From Ruminococcus sp. AF31-8BH (lineage in GTDB: Bacteria; Bacillota; Clostridia; Lachnospirales; Lachnospiraceae): a DNA stretch of 39,114 nt. The notes beneath the pieces were generated by a model, which saw only the letters and a list, made by a program, of their open reading frames with translations, had not been told where the DNA came from and did not search any database. The position numbers and the translations under genes were made by a program. The first letter of the stretch is position 1. The number at the start of each line of letters is the position of its first letter. This document shows positions 1 through 8,221 of the stretch, one piece after another. Location of the stretch: the NCBI RefSeq assembly GCF_003460605.1, contig NZ_QTVN01000016.1, positions 66,931 to 106,044 on the forward strand, read 5' to 3'.

Positions 1-545
1 CAATCAAGTTCTTATATAAAAAGGTGCTGAAGATTCTTTGGGATGATGACACTGTTCCGGCTATGAAAAGAGAGCGAAATCTTCCTGCTGTTCTATCCCG
101 CAATGAAATAAATGCAATCATTGACGCCACTCCGAATCTGAAGCATAAAGCGATTATTGCAACTATGTATTCTTCCGGATTACGTGTATCAGAGGTTGTT
201 CATCTTCATTATGATGACATTTCACGTACCAACATGACAATTCATGTTCGTGAAACCAAAGGCAGAATTGACAGGTATACAATTCTGTCTCAAAAAAATT
301 TAGACCTTCTCACAGAGTATTGGTACAAATGTGGTCGCCCTAAAGATATCCTTTTCCCAAGTTCCTGGTCCGGTGGATATCTTGATATAGCCAGTGTTAA
401 CCAGTTCTTTAAGAAAAGTGCTAAACTCGCCGGCATTAACCGTCATGTTTCTTCTCATGTGTGCCGTCATAGTTTTGCCAGCCACCTATTCGAAAGTGGT
501 ACAGATATAAAATATAGTAGAATTTTTCTCTCTCGCACAAGATGA
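1..545 (+). pseudogene. XerC/D-like tyrosine recombinase, cut at the 3' end by the ICE
   Basis: The frame is open from the first base, so the true start lies outside the window; the GTG at 24 is probably internal. The protein resembles a phage-integrase-family site-specific recombinase. SSGLRVSEV carries the catalytic Arg of box I and HVCRHSFASHL carries the HxxR of box II. The family normally continues after GTDIKY with an LLGHxx segment and the Tyr nucleophile. Here homology stops after GTDIKY (about base 513) and is replaced by unrelated SRIFLSRTR, then a stop at 543-545. The catalytic Tyr is therefore missing and the gene must be inactive. The break coincides with the integrase end of the ICE, so this is the disrupted insertion target. 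Recombinases of this kind often belong to other mobile elements; which one cannot be told from this fragment. Confidence 0.8.
505..530. other. Probable ICE right-end/host junction (attR)
   Basis: Recombinase similarity ends at about 513, inside an AT-rich stretch (gatataaaatatag) followed by a T-rich run (atttttctctctcgc). AT-rich targets are usual for Tn916/Tn1549-type integrases. The exact crossover bases cannot be fixed because the other ICE end is outside the window. Confidence 0.5.
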
Positions 546-570
546 ATAGAAGCCCGTTAAGGGATAGGAA

Positions 571-619
571 AACGCCGAAAACCCGCATGAACACTACGTT
601 TTTGTGAGTTGTCGGCGTT
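571..619. terminator. Inverted repeat at ICE end
   Basis: AACGCCGA (571-578) pairs with TCGGCGTT (612-619) around a 33-base loop. It lies downstream of int on the minus strand, next to the ICE end. It could end int transcription or belong to the att region. There is no clean T-tract on the minus side, so the terminator label is tentative. Confidence 0.35.
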
Positions 620-654
620 TCTTTTACCCTCTGTTTTCATGGTGCTTTTTCCGT

Positions 655-680
655 AAATGGTGCCCAAATGGTGCCCAAAT
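655..680. repeat. Tandem 11-bp repeats, probable integrase arm-binding sites
   Basis: AAATGGTGCCC occurs at 655-665 and again at 666-676, followed by a further AAAT. Tn916-family integrases bind short direct repeats near the element ends with their N-terminal arm-binding domain. Position between int and the junction, and tandem spacing of about one helical turn, fit that role. Confidence 0.6.
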
Positions 681-730
681 TCCACGCGGGCATATAAAAG
701 GTTGTAAAGAGCAGTAAAGAGATACAGCGG

Positions 731-2035
731 TTAAAGGTCTATTTCGCTGTGTTTTTTCTTTGCTGCCCGTTTTCCTTTTTTCGGCTCGGCTTCCTTTGGT
801 TTCTCCGGGGCTGCTTTTTCCACCGCGCTATGGTAAGCGTCCAAAACTTCTTTTTTTCGTTCAAGCCGCACGTCCACATAACGGGCGGTAACAGCTTCAA
901 AGTTCATGGAAAGCCCAAGCGACGCGCCGATACCCGCAAGCGTATGCCCCAAGACTTCGCCAACCGTATAGAAGTCGCCTGTCAGTTGGTGCATATTGGT
1001 CGCTGCCGTATGTCGTAAATCGTGAAAACGAATGTGCGGCATATCCAAATCTTCAAGCAGCTTTCCAAATTGAGAGGACACCCACGACGCGGCGATAGGT
1101 GCGCCGTCCGGCTTTGCTACAACAAGGTCATTGTCATAGTAAGGCTTTCCGTCTTTTGCTGCCTGTTCTTTCTGTACTTCCTGCATGGCAAGCTGTTTGA
1201 GGAAGAACGGGCGGGCAAGCTCCGTAATGGGTAGCTTTCTGCCGTTGGATTTCGGCGGTGCCATTTCTTCAATGACTTTTGTTTTTGGCGGTACCTTGAA
1301 AGGTAGCTGCTCGGTAACATCAAAGGTGTTGTTCTCCAAATCCACATTGCGCCAACGCAAGCCTAAGATTTCAGAACGGCGCATACCGTAAAGCCCGCCC
1401 AAGATAACAGGCATTTCCCCAACAGTACCCTCGACGCGCTGCATTAAGGCTTTCACCTGTTCCGGCGTGTAAGGGTCAGGGGTCTTGTCGCCTTTCCCAA
1501 ACTTCGTAAGGGTATCTTTTGCCGCGTTGGTTTCGATATAGCGGTATTTGCGGGCATGGCTCAACGCCACACTCAAAACACGTTTTGCCCCGGCTGCGGT
1601 GGACGGCTTCAAGCCTTTGTCTATAATCTGCTGAAACATCTTGTCTACCATAGCAGGGGTAAGCTGATTGAGGGTAACGCCGCCGATATACGGATTGATA
1701 TAGTTTGCAATCGTCTTTTTATACCCGTCATAAGTAGAGGGGCGCAAGTTCACTCTTGCATAGCTTTCCACCCAGTCATTGAGATAGGCAGCGACAGTCT
1801 GTTTCCTCTGTGAAGTAATAGAAGCAACTTGCCCCGGATTTTGGAGCTTCGTTTTCATTTCCGCTTCATGCTGTGCTGCTTCCTTTTTGGTGGCAAAGCC
1901 CTTTTTTGCATACGACTTCTTTTTTCCGTCCGGGGCGGTGTACTTTATGTTTACGTCGTAGACTGTGCCGGGTCGTCCGGTCAGTATGCCGTTGCTGTCG
2001 CGTTTGTTTTTTACCTGTCTTGTTGAGATTGCCAT
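731..2035 (-). CDS. int: Tn916/Tn1549-family tyrosine integrase
   Basis: A 434-aa site-specific recombinase that would excise and integrate the ICE. Residues 1-65 form an AP2-like arm-binding domain (GTVYDVNIKYTAPDGKKKSY region). Residues ~78-170 form the SAM-like core-binding domain, and ~190-400 the catalytic domain. Catalytic residues visible: R219 (GMRRSE), H338 and R341 (FHDLRH), H364 (LGH) and Y386 (ARYVDV). The ATG at 2035 follows a GGGGG ribosome site with a 7-base spacer that lies inside the last codons of the upstream xis gene. Stop-to-start distance is only 3 bases, so xis-int form one unit. The C-terminal tail is Lys-rich. The protein looks intact and active. Confidence 0.95.
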   Translation of the reverse strand: MAISTRQVKNKRDSNGILTGRPGTVYDVNIKYTAPDGKKKSYAKKGFATKKEAAQHEAEMKTKLQNPGQVASITSQRKQTVAAYLNDWVESYARVNLRPSTYDGYKKTIANYINPYIGGVTLNQLTPAMVDKMFQQIIDKGLKPSTAAGAKRVLSVALSHARKYRYIETNAAKDTLTKFGKGDKTPDPYTPEQVKALMQRVEGTVGEMPVILGGLYGMRRSEILGLRWRNVDLENNTFDVTEQLPFKVPPKTKVIEEMAPPKSNGRKLPITELARPFFLKQLAMQEVQKEQAAKDGKPYYDNDLVVAKPDGAPIAASWVSSQFGKLLEDLDMPHIRFHDLRHTAATNMHQLTGDFYTVGEVLGHTLAGIGASLGLSMNFEAVTARYVDVRLERKKEVLDAYHSAVEKAAPEKPKEAEPKKGKRAAKKKHSEIDL

Positions 2036-2038
2036 AAC

Positions 2039-2275
2039 TTAACCCCCTTGCTCTGCCGGGGGCTTTACGGCGGTTTTCGCTCGCTCGTACCAATCCCATA
2101 TAGCGGTATCGGCAATCAAGCGGCGGTTTCCGTTTTGAACGTATTCCAGTTCGCCGTTATCCATAAGCTCGCGTAATTTATTTTCTCCAATACCGCTAAC
2201 CTTGCTCATTTGCTCTACTGTTTTCAGCATAGGCAAAACAGGGGCGGCATGGTTTGTAGTTTCCTTTTTAGCCAT
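2039..2275 (-). CDS. xis: Excisionase-like small DNA-binding protein
   Basis: A 78-aa protein just upstream of int with a winged-helix/excisionase look. MLKTVEQMSKVSGIGENKLR forms the recognition helix-turn-helix and VQNGNRRLIADTAIWDWYER is the usual C-terminal part of ICE Xis proteins. By analogy it would bend the ICE ends and bias Int toward excision. An ATG lies 18 bases further upstream (2293), but AAAGGGGG with a 7-base spacer points to ATG 2275 (MAKKET). Family placement rests on location and motif. Confidence 0.8.
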   Translation of the reverse strand: MAKKETTNHAAPVLPMLKTVEQMSKVSGIGENKLRELMDNGELEYVQNGNRRLIADTAIWDWYERAKTAVKPPAEQGG

Positions 2276-2293
2276 AGGAATACCCCCTTTCAA

Positions 2294-2697
2294 AATGGCT
2301 CAAAGGTATGTTTTTGAATAAAAGGGGCTTTAATCGAACGGCTATTAGCATAGCTCCACGAGAATTTCACTCCTGCGTGGTTCTCACGCAGCCCTACCCA
2401 TTGCCTGCGACGCTTCTAACGCTCGGACTGTGGCTGTAAGGGAGTATCATTATCCCTCTTGTGTGTCGTCGCCCGCAAGCTGCTGACTTGCTTTGCGGTG
2501 TAGTGTTGTTCGCTCGTTCCCGAAAGGGAAGTCATGGCGCACCCGCCGTATGGCTCGGCACAAAAGGAACGTATCCGATTTGCCCTATACTGCGTCGCCG
2601 TTCTTTTGCGCCGCTTTCTTTTTCAAAGAACAAGATGGCTGTTCTGCTTGCCGTAAAACGGAAAAGGGGTTACAAGACGTTTTACGGTCATGCTCAA
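2294..2697. other. ~400-bp structured region with no clear gene
   Basis: No convincing family protein is encoded here. The stretch is rich in inverted repeats: 2373-2379/2385-2391, 2517-2521/2526-2530 closing a GAAA loop on the plus strand, 2557-2571/2599-2612 (imperfect), and 2651-2660/2678-2687. Two minus-strand short frames begin with ATG (2535-2416, 39 aa; 2691-2623, 22 aa). Neither has a good ribosome site. It could be a structured RNA leader, a regulator-binding region or decayed sequence. Confidence 0.5.
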
Positions 2698-2958
2698 CTA
2701 TTCATCAGCCCGAAATGTGAGGATAGCCCTCATCAGTCTTGCTTGCAGCCGTTCCCGTATGTCCTCGTCAACGCCATAGTAGACGTTGCCGCGCTCGTCG
2801 TAGAGCTTCCGCATGGACAGGCTCGCTATGTAGCCGCTGAAATGCTGCAAGACTATTTTCATAGCGTCCGGGTCGCCTTTGCTCGCCGCCACAATGACGG
2901 GATAGGGAACAAGGGCGATTTCCGGGTAGTCGGATTGTTTACCATTCTTCCCATTCAT
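2698..2958 (-). CDS. Helix-turn-helix protein of conjugative transposons (HTH_16-like)
   Basis: An 86-aa protein with the pattern of the small conjugative-transposon helix-turn-helix family: PYPVIVAASKGDPDAMKIVL, then YGVDEDIRERLQARLMRAIL. It is a paralogue in outline of the plus-strand protein at 12687-12917 (shared D-D-L/I-R-Q/E-R-L core). The family is thought to be regulatory. Its ATG lies inside the end of the sigma-like gene (20-base overlap), so translation is probably coupled. The start is chosen by that overlap; no other in-frame ATG is suitable upstream. Confidence 0.75.
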   Translation of the reverse strand: MNGKNGKQSDYPEIALVPYPVIVAASKGDPDAMKIVLQHFSGYIASLSMRKLYDERGNVYYGVDEDIRERLQARLMRAILTFRADE

Positions 2959-3379
2959 CAGCGTGTCCCTCCAAATATTTCTTTAACAGTTCAAAAGAGC
3001 TTGTCCGTCTGTACTGTATCGTGCTGCGCGACGTATTGAACATCTTTCCGATTTCCACGTCGGTCATGCCCTCGAAATAGTACAGCAGGATAGCAGTCCT
3101 TTTTTCCTCCGGCAAAGTGCGGATTGCTTCAAGCAGCAGTTTCGGGGTTATCTCTTTTCCTGCCATTTGATAACGCGGTTCAGCTTCTTCGTCTTGAAAA
3201 TACTTGTCAACGGTGTAAAGCTGCCGTTCCTCATGCAAGGCAAGGTCGCAAAACGATACTTCCCGTTTCCTGCGTCGCCGGATTTCGTCGTGGGCGTTGC
3301 ACGCTTCGTTGTGCAGCACCCGTTTACAGAAACTTTGAAAGGCACATTGCTTTTGAAATTCTCTGCGATTAGGTTCCAT
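2939..3379 (-). CDS. Sigma-70-like (region 4) regulator
   Basis: A 146-aa RNA polymerase sigma-factor-like protein. The C-terminal part (about 84-140) is a sigma region-4 helix-turn-helix: LPEEKRTAILLYYFEGMTD, then the recognition helix in IGKMFNTSRSTIQYRR. The N-terminal part is a basic, degenerate region 2. Tn916-type ICEs carry such small sigma-like proteins next to xis/int, where they take part in control of excision and transfer. The ATG at 3379 follows AAAGGAGGTGAGAAC, an optimal ribosome site. It heads a small operon with the following HTH gene. Direct role as a sigma factor is inference. Confidence 0.8.
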   Translation of the reverse strand: MEPNRREFQKQCAFQSFCKRVLHNEACNAHDEIRRRRKREVSFCDLALHEERQLYTVDKYFQDEEAEPRYQMAGKEITPKLLLEAIRTLPEEKRTAILLYYFEGMTDVEIGKMFNTSRSTIQYRRTSSFELLKKYLEGHADEWEEW

Positions 3380-3554
3380 GTTCTCACCTCCTTTCTGTCG
3401 AAAGGTGGTAGTACCTCCCCTTTTCGCGTGATAATACAGACGACTTTTTCAAACGCCGGACGAAAGCAAAAATTTCTTTGAAAAAAGTTCTGTAAAATGC
3501 AAAATGCGCCCATCTGCAAGGCGCAGACAGACGCAAAGGAAACATAAAAAGTAT

Positions 3555-3665
3555 TTAGATGATGTGATTGTTCATCTTTATGCCCGAAATACCCCGTTGC
3601 AGGGGATAGACTTTTTTTGATAATTGGGGGAATGTCGATTTGTGTCGATAAGTTGATAAGTGCAT
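3555..3665 (-). CDS. Candidate 36-aa leader peptide with hairpin-sequestered start
   Basis: An ATG at 3665 follows GGAGGT with an ideal 7-base spacer and opens 36 codons (MHLSTYRHKS...NNHII). The ribosome site lies in the loop, and the ATG in the 3' arm, of the 11-bp hairpin at 3662-3692. It precedes the sigma-like gene by ~175 bases. No family is recognised. The arrangement is that of a leader peptide or translational switch, but coding is unproven. Confidence 0.35.
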   Translation of the reverse strand: MHLSTYRHKSTFPQLSKKVYPLQRGISGIKMNNHII

Positions 3666-3692
3666 GGCGGCTACCTCCTAAAGCCGCCATGC
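3662..3692 (-). promoter_or_regulatory. Stem-loop with Shine-Dalgarno in its loop
   Basis: GCATGGCGGCT and AGCCGCCATGC pair perfectly over 11 bp. The loop is TTAGGAGGT on the minus strand. Both arms contain an ATG. If folded in mRNA, it would hide the start of the 36-codon frame. Confidence 0.5.
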
Positions 3693-3741
3693 CTTTACAT
3701 GGTAGAGGGTCGTCGTTGGAATTTAGATGGATAAAAAGAAA

Positions 3742-3768
3742 CGGCGGCTCTGATAATCAAAGCCGCCG
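3742..3768 (-). terminator. Rho-independent terminator of the cargo operon
   Basis: On the minus strand CGGCGGCT pairs with AGCCGCCG and is followed at once by TTTCTTTTT. It lies ~75 bases after the stop of the D,D-carboxypeptidase gene. A further GC stem (3804-3810/3823-3829) with an A-rich loop lies just before it. Confidence 0.8.
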
Positions 3769-3843
3769 AAATAGAGTAGGCGCGTGAAAATGTGTCTGCT
3801 CTGCGACGGCTTTTTTTCTTTTGCCGTCGTCCGGCAGATGAAA

Positions 3844-4803
3844 TCATTTAGTTAAATAGTCAGATTCATCTATTGTTTTAAGAATATAATTCACATCATC
3901 ATATCTTGAAGAATCCGATTGAGAGCCTAAACTACATATTAAAAATTCCTTTCCATGTTGTTGATAAAGAACAACTAAATTATAGTCATTAGATAAGGAA
4001 CCTGTCTTGATACCTTTAACATTTTCATTGTAATATTCTGATGTTTGGTCAAGAAAAGTATTAGTATTCCTCCATGTCTGCGTACTTCCGTCAGGTAAAG
4101 TAGCTGTATAATTACTCTTTGAAACAATATCTCTAAACCATTGCTTCTCTAAAAGGTGAGTAGATACTGATTTTAGGTCTGAAACGGTAGTGAGAGCATT
4201 GACATCATATCCGCTTGGGTCATATAAAATTGTGTTTTCATACCCTTGATTTTGTAAGTAATTATTTAGATGTTCCATAAAAACATTAATACGTTCTTGA
4301 CTATTCTTAGCTTGTGGTGAAAGAATAGAACCACAATAATCCGCGACTACATAAGCAGCGTCATTTCCAGATGGAACCAACATGGCAGCAAACAAATTGT
4401 GGAGAAAATATTTTTTCGCGTCTATATTCGCAACAGATGAACCAGGTTTAGTTAATTGGATTGCTTCATAATTTGCAGGAACAATACTATCTAAATCCGC
4501 AAGTGTTGCTGCGTATTCAATGACAAATAATTTGGCTAAGCTGGCAGGAAGCTGTTGCTCGTTTTCTCGCTTTGAAATAAATATATTGTCATTAGAAAGG
4601 TCAACTAATATGAGGGATTTTGCATTATAAAAATCTTGAAAGAAAATTCCATTCAGCCAAGAGTTGATTTTATTCTTCTCATTGCGAAAATTGTCAGGTT
4701 TCATTGCCCACGGTATGAAAAATACACCTGCTATCGTTACAGCAGTAAGGAAAACAAAAAATATTCCGAAACGAGACGTCCTTCTCTTGTATTTTCTTTT
4801 CAT
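3844..4803 (-). CDS. Membrane-anchored serine D-Ala-D-Ala carboxypeptidase (S11-like)
   Basis: A 319-aa penicillin-binding-type D,D-peptidase. It has a basic N-terminus and one uncleaved membrane segment (FGIFFVFLTAVTIAGVFFIP), then an extracellular catalytic domain. The three active-site motifs are present: SLAK (88-91, Ser nucleophile and Lys), SGN (145-147) and KTG (266-268). Such enzymes remove the terminal D-Ala of the muropeptide. This lowers the amount of the D-Ala-D-Ala target; VanY of VanD-type clusters is a serine enzyme of this kind. ATG 4803 is preferred over the GTG 9 bases upstream because GGAGGT sits 7 bases before it. It is the last gene of the transporter operon under VanR/VanS-like control, so a role in cell-wall-antibiotic or peptide resistance is likely but inferred. 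Confidence 0.85.
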   Translation of the reverse strand: MKRKYKRRTSRFGIFFVFLTAVTIAGVFFIPWAMKPDNFRNEKNKINSWLNGIFFQDFYNAKSLILVDLSNDNIFISKRENEQQLPASLAKLFVIEYAATLADLDSIVPANYEAIQLTKPGSSVANIDAKKYFLHNLFAAMLVPSGNDAAYVVADYCGSILSPQAKNSQERINVFMEHLNNYLQNQGYENTILYDPSGYDVNALTTVSDLKSVSTHLLEKQWFRDIVSKSNYTATLPDGSTQTWRNTNTFLDQTSEYYNENVKGIKTGSLSNDYNLVVLYQQHGKEFLICSLGSQSDSSRYDDVNYILKTIDESDYLTK

Positions 4804-4847
4804 AAATTGCACCTCCGACAGTAATCAGTCAGATTTAATAGGTAAAT

Positions 4848-5339
4848 CTAATTGGCATAATTTGCTCTTATACTTTCTGTAAATCCAGAGGGGTCACCTA
4901 ATTTTGCTTTATCTATATTTTCGCGCAAATAATTACGAGTTGCGTCATCACACCGGTCTATTCCCATATATGGCATGTCGAAGGCTTTTTCCAATTCTTC
5001 TAATGCTTTTTCGGCTCGCTCTGGATCTGTATTATAAGTATCAAGCCATTCTTTCATCCATGAATATTCCCACAAATAAGAAGCTCTCGTTTCTCCATAA
5101 CCAACCTGAAAGGAAGCTCCTGTATCTTCATCTTCCAGTTTATCAGGAAGTGCAATGCCATCAGGCCAATTCAAACTGTCAATGGTTGCAAGATATTCTT
5201 CTTCAATGTGTGCAAAATCCGTGAGTCCTCTTGAAGTAGAATTTGTTTCAGAATTTGAACAACCTGTAAACATCAGACATACCAATAAAGAAAGCATTGC
5301 TCCTAAAAAAATCGTTGTTTTCATAGATAATATTTTCAT
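4848..5339 (-). CDS. Small lipoprotein of unknown function
   Basis: A 163-aa exported protein. A signal sequence (KTTIFLGAMLSLLVCLMFTGC) ends in a lipobox FTGC, so Cys is probably lipidated and the protein anchored outside the membrane. The mature part is acidic and mostly helical (ERAEKALEELEKAFDMPYMG) and has no family I recognise. The ATG at 5339 follows GGAGG with an 8-base spacer. It sits between the permease and the carboxypeptidase genes in the same direction, so it is probably an accessory or substrate-sensing lipoprotein of the transporter or an immunity-type protein. That is inferred from context only. Confidence 0.75.
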   Translation of the reverse strand: MKILSMKTTIFLGAMLSLLVCLMFTGCSNSETNSTSRGLTDFAHIEEEYLATIDSLNWPDGIALPDKLEDEDTGASFQVGYGETRASYLWEYSWMKEWLDTYNTDPERAEKALEELEKAFDMPYMGIDRCDDATRNYLRENIDKAKLGDPSGFTESIRANYAN

Positions 5340-5368
5340 GTTTTTCCTCCAATTTTATAAAATTTATT

Positions 5369-6565
5369 TTATCTAAGCGCCAATGCAGGTTCAAGCTTTG
5401 CAGCTTTTAACGCTGGCAATAGTCCTCCAAGCAACGCTACAACAACGGATGTTATAACAGCTACCACTGCCGAAAGAATAGGATATTCCAGTGCCGCTAC
5501 GGGAGAATCCACAGGCAGAAATAACCCCATGCCTTGAACCAAGAAAAAGGATATCAGGATTGAAACAATACAAACAAACACTGATATAGTTAATTGTGCG
5601 CCTAACACTAAAGTAACAATATTCGCACGAGAAGCGCCAATCGCCCGTCTAATTAGTAATTCGTGAGTACGTTGTTCCAAGGATGATAACCCTATGTTAA
5701 TTTGTCCTAATACAGAAACAAATAACAATAAAAATGATGTTACCAAAAGTCCTAATTGAAGTACAGAAAGTACGGAATTATAAGTATCTCCAATATCACT
5801 TTTCCCTATGATATCCAAATTTCCTCCTATTGTATCTTCTAAAATGTCATGTAATGACGAATACATCTGTCTCATGGTAATTCCCGCTTCTGAATGCCAA
5901 TGAACAGTTGCATTTTTTACTTTCCACATATTCGGAACAAGTAGTTCTATTGAATGGGCGTCAAGATATACAGTTGGTATATCTGTCCCGTCATTCACAG
6001 TACCTACCACATTAAATGGTGTTAATGAAAGACTACTTTCTACATTTCCAACAGCATATGAAGTATCAAAATAATTCTGTGCTGCTTTATTTACTACCAT
6101 GCACAGAGTTTTATTTATTTCCGAAGAATCAAACCAATCCCCTGATGACATAGGCAAATTATAGATTTTGTTATATGTGCTTGTAGTAAAAACAACATCT
6201 ACGGGTACAGTCTTTTTGTAAACAGTGTCACTTATGTCTTGTAGAGAAGAGACAGACGCTACTGGAGCAACTGTTATCTCTTCCAGCATGGAAAAGGTAA
6301 CAGCCACAAAATGATCAGTATTGTAAATTTCTCGAAAAAAATTCTCCATTTTAATGGTATCTTGAAAATCTGATCCTGTAATTGAAAAAGAATATGTAGG
6401 ACTCCATCCATACATCTGTGCATTGACAGAAATCAAATATTCTTTACCAAGCGTTCCCACCAAGACAGAACTAATCATTGCAATAATTCCTACAAACATC
6501 GATATACCTGTTAAGATATTTCTTAGAGGAGAAATACGAAGGTCTTTAAGAATCATATTTAACAC
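5369..6565 (-). CDS. ABC transporter permease, FtsX/MacB type
   Basis: A 398-aa MacB-like permease. The first membrane helix is near residues 17-40 ([20 protein letters not shown]). A ~220-residue extracytoplasmic MacB_PCD-like domain follows, then three helices near the C-terminus ([33 protein letters not shown] and [19 protein letters not shown]). The [15 protein letters not shown] segment between them is the FtsX coupling motif. The start is taken as GTG 6565, because GGAGGGAGG ends 7 bases before it; the ATG at 6556 is the alternative. Start overlaps the ATPase gene end, so the two are coupled. With the ATPase and the adaptor it forms a tripartite-like efflux or mechanotransmission pump in a single-membrane cell. 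Confidence 0.85.
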   Translation of the reverse strand: MLNMILKDLRISPLRNILTGISMFVGIIAMISSVLVGTLGKEYLISVNAQMYGWSPTYSFSITGSDFQDTIKMENFFREIYNTDHFVAVTFSMLEEITVAPVASVSSLQDISDTVYKKTVPVDVVFTTSTYNKIYNLPMSSGDWFDSSEINKTLCMVVNKAAQNYFDTSYAVGNVESSLSLTPFNVVGTVNDGTDIPTVYLDAHSIELLVPNMWKVKNATVHWHSEAGITMRQMYSSLHDILEDTIGGNLDIIGKSDIGDTYNSVLSVLQLGLLVTSFLLLFVSVLGQINIGLSSLEQRTHELLIRRAIGASRANIVTLVLGAQLTISVFVCIVSILISFFLVQGMGLFLPVDSPVAALEYPILSAVVAVITSVVVALLGGLLPALKAAKLEPALALR

Positions 6566-7259
6566 ATTGAAGCCTCCCTCCGTCCATTTCAAAAATTGTA
6601 TTACAAGTCTTTGCAATATCGAGGTCATGAGTTACTATTAAAAGCATAATGCCATTTTTAAGCACAACTTGATGTAAAAGGTCCATAATTTGTTTTCCGG
6701 TTTTTTTATCTAAAGCACCAGTAGGTTCATCACATAAAATGGCTTCCGGCGATACTGCAAGTGCGCGGGCAATCGCCACTCTTTGTTGTTCGCCTCCTGA
6801 TAAATTAGATGGATAATCATTTTCTTTTCCTTCTAATCCAACACTTTGCAAAAGATTTCGTATTGCTTCTTTCCGCTGTCTTGTATTCATTTTCTTTTTG
6901 GAATAAAGTAAAGGAAGCTCAATATTTTCCCAAACTCTTAAATGTTTAATTAAAGAATAGTTTTGAAAAACAAAACCGATATTACTTGCTCGAAGCATAG
7001 ATAGCTGGCTATCTGTTAAAGTGGAAACAGACATACCATTATAAAGAAATTCGCCTTGATATGAGTGGTTGAGTAAACCTATAATTGATATAAGGCTTGT
7101 TTTTCCTGAACCCGATTTGCCTACAATAGCATAGCTGTTTCCTCGCTTTAGTTCCATATTTGCTTTGTTTACAGTTACTAAGGTATCACCATTATTCAAA
7201 TTAACAGTCGCTACCAAGTTTTTTATTTGAATTAAATTTCCTCCATTCGTTTTTTCCAT
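6546..7259 (-). CDS. ABC transporter ATPase (MacB/LolD-like)
   Basis: A 237-aa nucleotide-binding subunit. Walker A is GKSGSGKTS (~48-56), the Q-loop lies in VFQNYSL, the signature is [15 protein letters not shown], and Walker B is [12 protein letters not shown] followed by the H-loop [12 protein letters not shown] is typical of the MacB/LolD/FtsE subfamily that pairs with FtsX-type permeases. The ATG at 7259 lies 8 bases after the adaptor stop, with GGAG upstream. It should power the permease encoded just downstream. Substrate cannot be told from the sequence; antimicrobial peptides are the usual ligands of such VanRS/BceRS-linked pumps. Confidence 0.9.
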   Translation of the reverse strand: MEKTNGGNLIQIKNLVATVNLNNGDTLVTVNKANMELKRGNSYAIVGKSGSGKTSLISIIGLLNHSYQGEFLYNGMSVSTLTDSQLSMLRASNIGFVFQNYSLIKHLRVWENIELPLLYSKKKMNTRQRKEAIRNLLQSVGLEGKENDYPSNLSGGEQQRVAIARALAVSPEAILCDEPTGALDKKTGKQIMDLLHQVVLKNGIMLLIVTHDLDIAKTCNTIFEMDGGRLQCVKYDS

Positions 7260-7267
7260 GTTACAAA

Positions 7268-8098
7268 TTACTCCTTACTCCTTGGGTCAAGGTTTGGGGG
7301 AATAGAAGAAATTGTATCGCCCTCATTTACACCCGACAATATTTCTATATATGCACCATCAGTTGCACCCAGCATAACTTCTGTTTGAATTTGTTTTCCG
7401 TCATTTATTACGGTTACCATTCCCTTACCTTGTCTGCCCGCAATGACTGAAAGTGGTAACAAAAGCACATCTTTTCTAGTTTCGGCTGTTATGACAACGG
7501 TAGCACTTTGTCCGGGTTTTACATCAATATCTTTTCCAATTAAACATTGCAATGTGCTTTCTGCATTTTCTGATACTGGTACTACAACTGCAATCGCTTC
7601 CGTAGGTCCCACACCATCAACTACTTGAAACTTTGCTTTTAATGCTGCATTTTCCGGCAATATTTTCAAAAAATTTTCAGCTTCAATATTGAGAGCAAAA
7701 CCTGTGTACTTAGCTGTTGCTAAGGGATAATTTTTGGGAACACTCTCATTAGATGAGATAATAGAAAGAATCGTTGCGTCAACTGGGGATTTTATTTCTT
7801 CTTCAGATACTTTCCCAATCACACCACCCTCAGTAATTTTGTTGCCGGCTGAGGAACAGGCTTCAAAAGTACCCTCAACAGAAGAACATAAAACAAAATC
7901 CAAAGCCGGAATAATAGTTGTGTGAGCAGATACCGTTGGAGTAAGATTACCGCGAGTAACGGATACCGTTTCAACGGATTGTACTTTTGGATTTACGTTA
8001 CTGGTTTCATTTTTCTGCTCGTCAAAACAACAGGCAGATAACACAATTATTATCATACATAGCATAGGTAACGCCATAATTCGATTTTGGTATTTCAC
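7268..8098 (-). CDS. HlyD/MacA-like lipoprotein adaptor of the ABC transporter
   Basis: A 276-aa membrane-fusion-type protein. A signal peptide ends in lipobox LSAC, so it is probably a lipoprotein. It contains a short biotinyl-lipoyl-like half motif ([23 protein letters not shown]), a β-barrel segment ([27 protein letters not shown]) and a C-terminal proximal domain ending in [14 protein letters not shown]. The long coiled-coil hairpin of Gram-negative MacA is absent, as usual in Bacillota. GTG 8098 is chosen: AAGGAGG ends 7 bases before it. The ATG at 8104 would leave only 1 base between ribosome site and start. It is the first gene of the five-gene cargo operon and lies directly behind the VanR-box-like sites. 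Confidence 0.8.
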   Translation of the reverse strand: MKYQNRIMALPMLCMIIIVLSACCFDEQKNETSNVNPKVQSVETVSVTRGNLTPTVSAHTTIIPALDFVLCSSVEGTFEACSSAGNKITEGGVIGKVSEEEIKSPVDATILSIISSNESVPKNYPLATAKYTGFALNIEAENFLKILPENAALKAKFQVVDGVGPTEAIAVVVPVSENAESTLQCLIGKDIDVKPGQSATVVITAETRKDVLLLPLSVIAGRQGKGMVTVINDGKQIQTEVMLGATDGAYIEILSGVNEGDTISSIPPNLDPRSKE

Positions 8099-8144
8099 CA
8101 ACATACCTCCTTGTTATTGTATATTATATTTCGTTTAAAGATAA

Positions 8145-8189
8145 AAGGCTTTCACCTTGATACAATAATTATATCAAAATAAAAGCCTT
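8145..8189 (-). terminator. Two-part stem-loop between the kinase and transporter genes
   Basis: AAGGCTTT/AAAGCCTT (8 bp) and TGATA/TATCA (5 bp) form a stem, followed on the minus strand by TTTTATCTTT. It can end the kinase transcript. If a VanR-dependent promoter starts upstream of it, it would sit in the leader of the transporter mRNA as an attenuator. A TATAAT (8173-8168) lies inside the loop and another (8128-8123) lies after it. Confidence 0.6.
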
Positions 8190-8221
8190 AATTTTGATGA
8201 TTGTTCGCAAGAAAATCCTCT

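Noticed and set aside
2461..3039. 192-codon plus-strand frame
   Set aside because: Antisense to two recognised genes and a hairpin-rich gap; no motif and no ribosome site.
3148..3690. Long minus-strand frame over the sigma gene leader
   Set aside because: It overlaps the sigma-like gene in another frame and shows no protein-like conservation; only the short 36-codon frame with its own ribosome site is kept as a weak candidate.
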